The position numbers and the translations under genes were made by a program. This document shows, piece by piece, positions 60,667 to 64,000 of a DNA stretch of 64,000 nucleotides (positions within the stretch are counted from its first letter, which is position 1; each line of letters opens with the position of its first letter). The DNA lies in contig NC_063262.1 of NCBI RefSeq assembly GCF_019578655.1, positions 8,253,582 through 8,317,581 of the forward strand. The letters run 5' to 3'. This DNA comes from Ricinus communis. Its lineage: Eukaryota > Streptophyta > Magnoliopsida > Malpighiales > Euphorbiaceae. Under the pieces are notes generated by a model, which saw nothing but the letters and a program-made list of their open reading frames with translations, had not been told where the DNA came from and searched no databases.

Positions 60667-62010
60667 TTTTAGTTTTTGTATTAAGAATTTTATTATTCTA
60701 TTTTTAGGACTTAGCTATCTAGCTACCTTAGGATTTCTATGTATTCTAGCTAATTAGGATTTCTTTTCTGAATTTGTTTTATAAGCATAACTTTATGGTT
60801 ATGTTTTAATTTTAGTATTTTATTTTAACTAATGTGTTACTTATCAATGATGGTTCTTTAAGATTATTTAAGGTGCCTATGGGATGATATTACTTGAGTA
60901 CGATGGCAACCAAGTGGCACTTCAACTTACCAAGGAAGTATTCTATCTTTTTCTCCATTATTTGTTTATGCCTATATGCTTAAGACATGAGAGTAATGTC
61001 AAAAATAAGTGTAGAGGAGGAGAATTAGAATAATTATTTTATTTTATTTAGATGTGTCATGTATTTAGTAATTTTTGATTAATTTTTGTAAAATTTTAAA
61101 TTTTCCTACTCAGGTTTTTGTCATTATTCTATATAAAGAATCAATGAAAGAATACTTTTATGTTGACCCTTGAGTTCTTGAATTAGTTTTTAAACATATA
61201 AAAATGTGAACTCATGAGCTTTTTGCACTTAAATGATCAAGTGTTCATCTTTTCCTTATGGACATAATAAGTAGTTTGGCAAATTTGAGATGGGTATATT
61301 TAGAAGTGTATAATTTAGCTTATTATTTCTTTGTTATTATATTGGCTTGCTTAAGTTTGTGAGATATGATATGGGCAAGTTAAATCTTTAAGTTTTATAA
61401 TTTACTCCGTTTATTTTGGTTGCTTAGTAACCGAGAATCTTCATGACCAATATCAATTTTCGCATAAAGGCAATTAAAATTATGAGTATGCCAAGAATCT
61501 TGATGTATATTTTGTTGAGTAACCAAGTGCATTCATTATCCATGTTTGTATTTGTATAAAAAGACTTGACATCTCAAGAAAGAAAATAGTCCCCCAATAT
61601 AAAGATAAAAGTCCAAGGGGTGTAAAGAAAAGAAGAAAAATATAAAAGCTTGAAAAACAAGTAAAAAATATAAATGCTTATTGATCTCTTGTTATGAATG
61701 AAGGTTTGCCTTTTAAAATAAGTTTATTATAATTTGGACTGTGCATCATAGTTATCTTCATTGATAATAAGTTAGGCTATTTGTTGTGAAACATGTGAAG
61801 GATGCTTGAATGTTTTGACTAACTATGATTGAGTTTACATATTTTTAAGAAAATTTTTATGATTTAAGCTTTCCAGGGTTAGCATAAGTTCGGCATTAGT
61901 GAGATTCTCTTGAGTAATATCTTTAAGCTGAGTATGAATGTTCTTCATTATTTTTCAAAGGTTAATTCTTAAGTTACTATTTACTTAAAGATAATTAAAG
62001 GCTTAAATAT
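60667..62010 (+). other. 3' untranslated internal region of element B
   Basis: It is non-coding and co-linear with 47660-48637 of element A. Shared words include CTTGAGTTCTTGAATTAGTTTTTAA-like and TAACATCTCAAGAAAGAAA-like blocks and the run up to the polypurine tract. Confidence 0.6.
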
Positions 62011-62019
62011 GGGGGTATT
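62011..62019 (+). other. Polypurine tract and LTR junction of element B
   Basis: GGGGGTATT directly precedes the TG of the 3' LTR. The equivalent in element A is GTGGAGTATT at about 48629-48637, showing the same GTATT spacer. Confidence 0.6.
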
Positions 62020-62761
62020 TGGAGATCTAAGAAGCTTTTCAATAAGTGGAGAGTGATGATCAATCATCTTCATACCTTGAGAAAATTCTGGATTTTAAGG
62101 GAGCTTTAATTTTCACCTTTATTTTTATGTCTTTCTATTTAATTACAATAACCGTTGAATTAAATATGTTAGGCTAATTTTTATAAGTTTTTAGTTCAAC
62201 TTTTTACTTTATATGAATCTTTTTTATTTATGAGTTTAATGAATGATTTTTTTACCTTCATAACTCTATTAGTTTCATCTATTATTGTTAGTTGACTATC
62301 ACATCAATTTAATAATAATATTTATTATTTAAATCTTTAGGTTAAATGTATTATAAACATCATTTTTACTTTAATCTATGTTGGTATAAGGAACTTAGAT
62401 TACATTATTAATTTGAGTAACTTAGAGAAAAGGCATATCACCATCTCATTCATTAGATTTGGATTTAAGGAAAAATAAAGGGATTACTAAGTAATTGCTA
62501 GACCAAGTACTTTTTTATCATATAGTTTACATTAATCACTCTATTTACATATTTACTTTCTAGTTTATTTAATCTCTTATATAAATATTAATCTATTCTC
62601 AAAATATTGGCTTAGAGTGTTTAGATTTATTTTTATTATTTTTTATGTGATAGTTGGTTTTATAATATATGCTCTACACTTCCTTATGAGATCAACCTCG
62701 TAGTGAACTTGCCCATAGTAAAGTTCGGTTTGTACATTCGCGAGTACTAAATTTGTCATCA
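62020..62761 (+). repeat. 3' LTR of element B, 5' half deleted
   Basis: Directly after TG the sequence jumps to GAGATCTAAGAAGCTTTTC, which lies about 520 bases inside the 5' LTR (near 49849). It keeps the downstream half that the 5' LTR has lost and ends TTGTCATCA. Confidence 0.82.
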
Positions 62762-63403
62762 ATACCATAATTATTGGGTTAGATATGTTATGGTAGTTTT
62801 CATAAGTGTTTAATTTTGCCTTTTTACTTTTGTATGAATCTTGTTATTTATTTATTTAATGAGTGATATCTTTACTTTCATATCTTTATTAATTTCAGTT
62901 ATTATTGTTAGTTAGCCATCATTTTAATTTAACAATAGTAATTATTATGAAAATATTTAGGTTGAATGTATTAGAGGCATCATCTTTGCTTCAATCTATA
63001 TTAGTAGAAGAAACTTCAGTTGCATCATTAGTTTGTATGGCTAAAGGAAAAGCACATCATCATCTCATTCATTAGATCTAGGCTTAAGATAAAACAATGG
63101 CATTACTAAGTAATTGGCTAGGCTAAATACTATTTCCATCATATAGTTTTAAATCATAAGCATTTGTATTGCATATTTATTTATTTTTTGGTTACTTTTA
63201 TTTATGAATATCATATTCTCTCAAAATATTGATTTAGAGTATTTAAATTTACTTTTATTTATTTGTGTTAATAATTAGTCTATATAATAAGTGGCCTCAT
63301 AGTTCATTGAGAGATCAACATTGAAAGATCGACCTCGAGGTGAATTTACCGCTTTACTATAAAAATAGTTCGTGCATTTGCGAGTATTAATTTAGACACA
63401 TCA
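62762..63403 (+). repeat. 3' LTR of element A, second part
   Basis: It starts with the right copy of ATACC and is co-linear with about 41808-42437 of the 5' LTR. Shared words include CATCTCATTCATTAGATCTA and GATCGACCTCGAGGTGAATT. It ends ACACATCA, followed by the duplication ACTTT. Confidence 0.88.
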
Positions 63404-63408
63404 ACTTT

Positions 63409-64000
63409 CATTTCAAAATCAAAGTAATATGAATAGATAAATCAAAGAAGAAGGATGAGAGTGCAGAATTTGGCTAACATAAAAAAGGAAAGATGGAGAG
63501 AGTTTTTGAGACAATAGACATGGATGTATTGAAAGAGTTAGAAATGGAATAGATATCCACGTATTTTAAAATAAAGTTTTAGCTTCTAATATTTTTGGAA
63601 AAAAAAACTTTTTCACAATAAAAATGATATACTTAACTTGTTTTTGCGTATTTGTGAAAGAATTCCTAAAAAGAAACAAATCGTGACAATATTTAATTTT
63701 GTTGCTTGACCGTCATATCAATTTTATTAGATTATTGGATTTTTTATTACTATCTGACGATCAAATAACGAAATTGAGTTGTTTAAGCTTTAAACCATAT
63801 TATCAATTATGAGCAAAATAATAATGACAACTTATTGGAGTGAAGACAGTTGAATCCTTATAAATTAAAAAAATTTAACTGTAAAATATTTATTTTTGTC
63901 ACTATTTATAACCATGAAACTTTTTAACTAGAACGAAAATATATAATCAAGTTGCTAAAAAATAAAACCACATGATGCATATCCAAAAAAATAGTCATGC
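63409..64000. other. AT-rich flank without a recognisable feature
   Basis: This is genomic flank beyond element A. No ORF, repeat end or RNA gene was identified. Confidence 0.5.

Larger units (their letters stand above)
49331..62761 (+). mobile_element. Athila-like Ty3/gypsy retrotransposon B, inserted in the 3' LTR of A, target duplication ATACC
   Basis: ATACC flanks the element (49326-49330 and 62762-62766) and splits the A LTR cleanly. Order inside: 5' LTR, tRNA-Asp-type primer site, gag, protease, RT, RNase H, integrase, a 3' region with two further broken reading frames, a polypurine tract GGGGG, and the 3' LTR. The total is 13431 bases, or about 11.9 kb without the nested hAT element, which fits the Athila size range. 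All coding domains have stops or shifts, so B is not autonomous. The first base pair of the 5' LTR reads TT rather than TG. Confidence 0.9.
41110..63403 (+). mobile_element. Athila-like Ty3/gypsy retrotransposon A, hosting nested insertions, target duplication ACTTT
   Basis: The 5' LTR starts TGATAGGTCCAAATTG at 41110. The 3' LTR starts TGATGGTCCAAATTAT at 48638 and ends ACACATCA at 63403. ACTTT flanks the whole unit (41105-41109 and 63404-63408). The two parts of the 3' LTR, 48638-49330 and 62762-63403, add up to almost the length of the 1328-base 5' LTR once the 5-base duplication is removed. Internally A keeps a decayed gag, a decayed protease and the last bases of pol, but RT, RNase H and most of integrase are deleted. 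Assignment to the Athila lineage rests on the tRNA-Asp-type primer site and homology to element B, which has the full order of domains. Confidence 0.9.

Noticed and set aside
1..64000. tRNA, rRNA, miRNA or CRISPR-like arrays
   Set aside because: No cloverleaf with paired arms, rRNA core or spaced repeat array was found by eye. The B-box-like word near 12200 lacks an A-box, and regular repeats near 24 kb are LTR-internal tandem units.

Overview
This 64 kb window is nuclear DNA of a flowering plant, most likely a eudicot (a rosid of the Malpighiales type is a weak guess). The evidence is spliced genes with GT-AG introns, plant-specific families (an NOI/RIN4-like protein and a plant-type DRG1 GTPase), AT-rich intergenic DNA, and a heavy load of plant LTR retrotransposons and MITE-like repeats. 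Only two genes look intact.

Layout. At 1-3600 there is AT-rich DNA with a broken Arg/Asp/Ser-rich gene fragment. A complete DRG1-type GTPase gene lies at 3890-9795 (+, 10 coding exons, 368 aa), with site II and TATA promoter elements. Converging on it at 11999-14689 (-) is a three-exon NOI-domain, RIN4-like gene (104 aa). Its last coding exon is only 48 bases long and sits 1.45 kb from the rest. From 15 to 41 kb no intact gene is visible. That region holds MITE-like elements, a decayed minus-strand Ty3/gypsy gag remnant (21.3-23.2 kb), two solo LTRs of one family in opposite orientation (23371-26460 and 30442-33268, each with a perfect 5-bp target duplication), an RNase H-like pseudogene fragment between them, and a possible LTR/leader remnant near 36-38 kb.

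The last third (41110-63403) is one nested transposon stack. The outer Athila-like Ty3/gypsy element A has duplication ACTTT and has lost RT, RNase H and integrase. It carries a truncated LTR related to the solo LTRs. Its 3' LTR was split by a second Athila-like element B (49331-62761, duplication ATACC). B has recognisable gag, protease, RT, RNase H, integrase and a 3' ORF, all with stops and frameshifts. B's integrase was then interrupted by a 1528-bp non-autonomous hAT-like element (55054-56581, duplication CATGGTTA). The order of events can be read directly: A, then B, then hAT.

The two intact genes probably act in unrelated processes: ribosome-associated GTPase function for DRG1, and membrane-anchored defence signalling for the RIN4-like protein. 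The transposon genes are all pseudogenes. I found no prokaryotic-style system, CRISPR array or convincing tRNA/rRNA gene. All family assignments rest on reading motifs by eye, without database searches.
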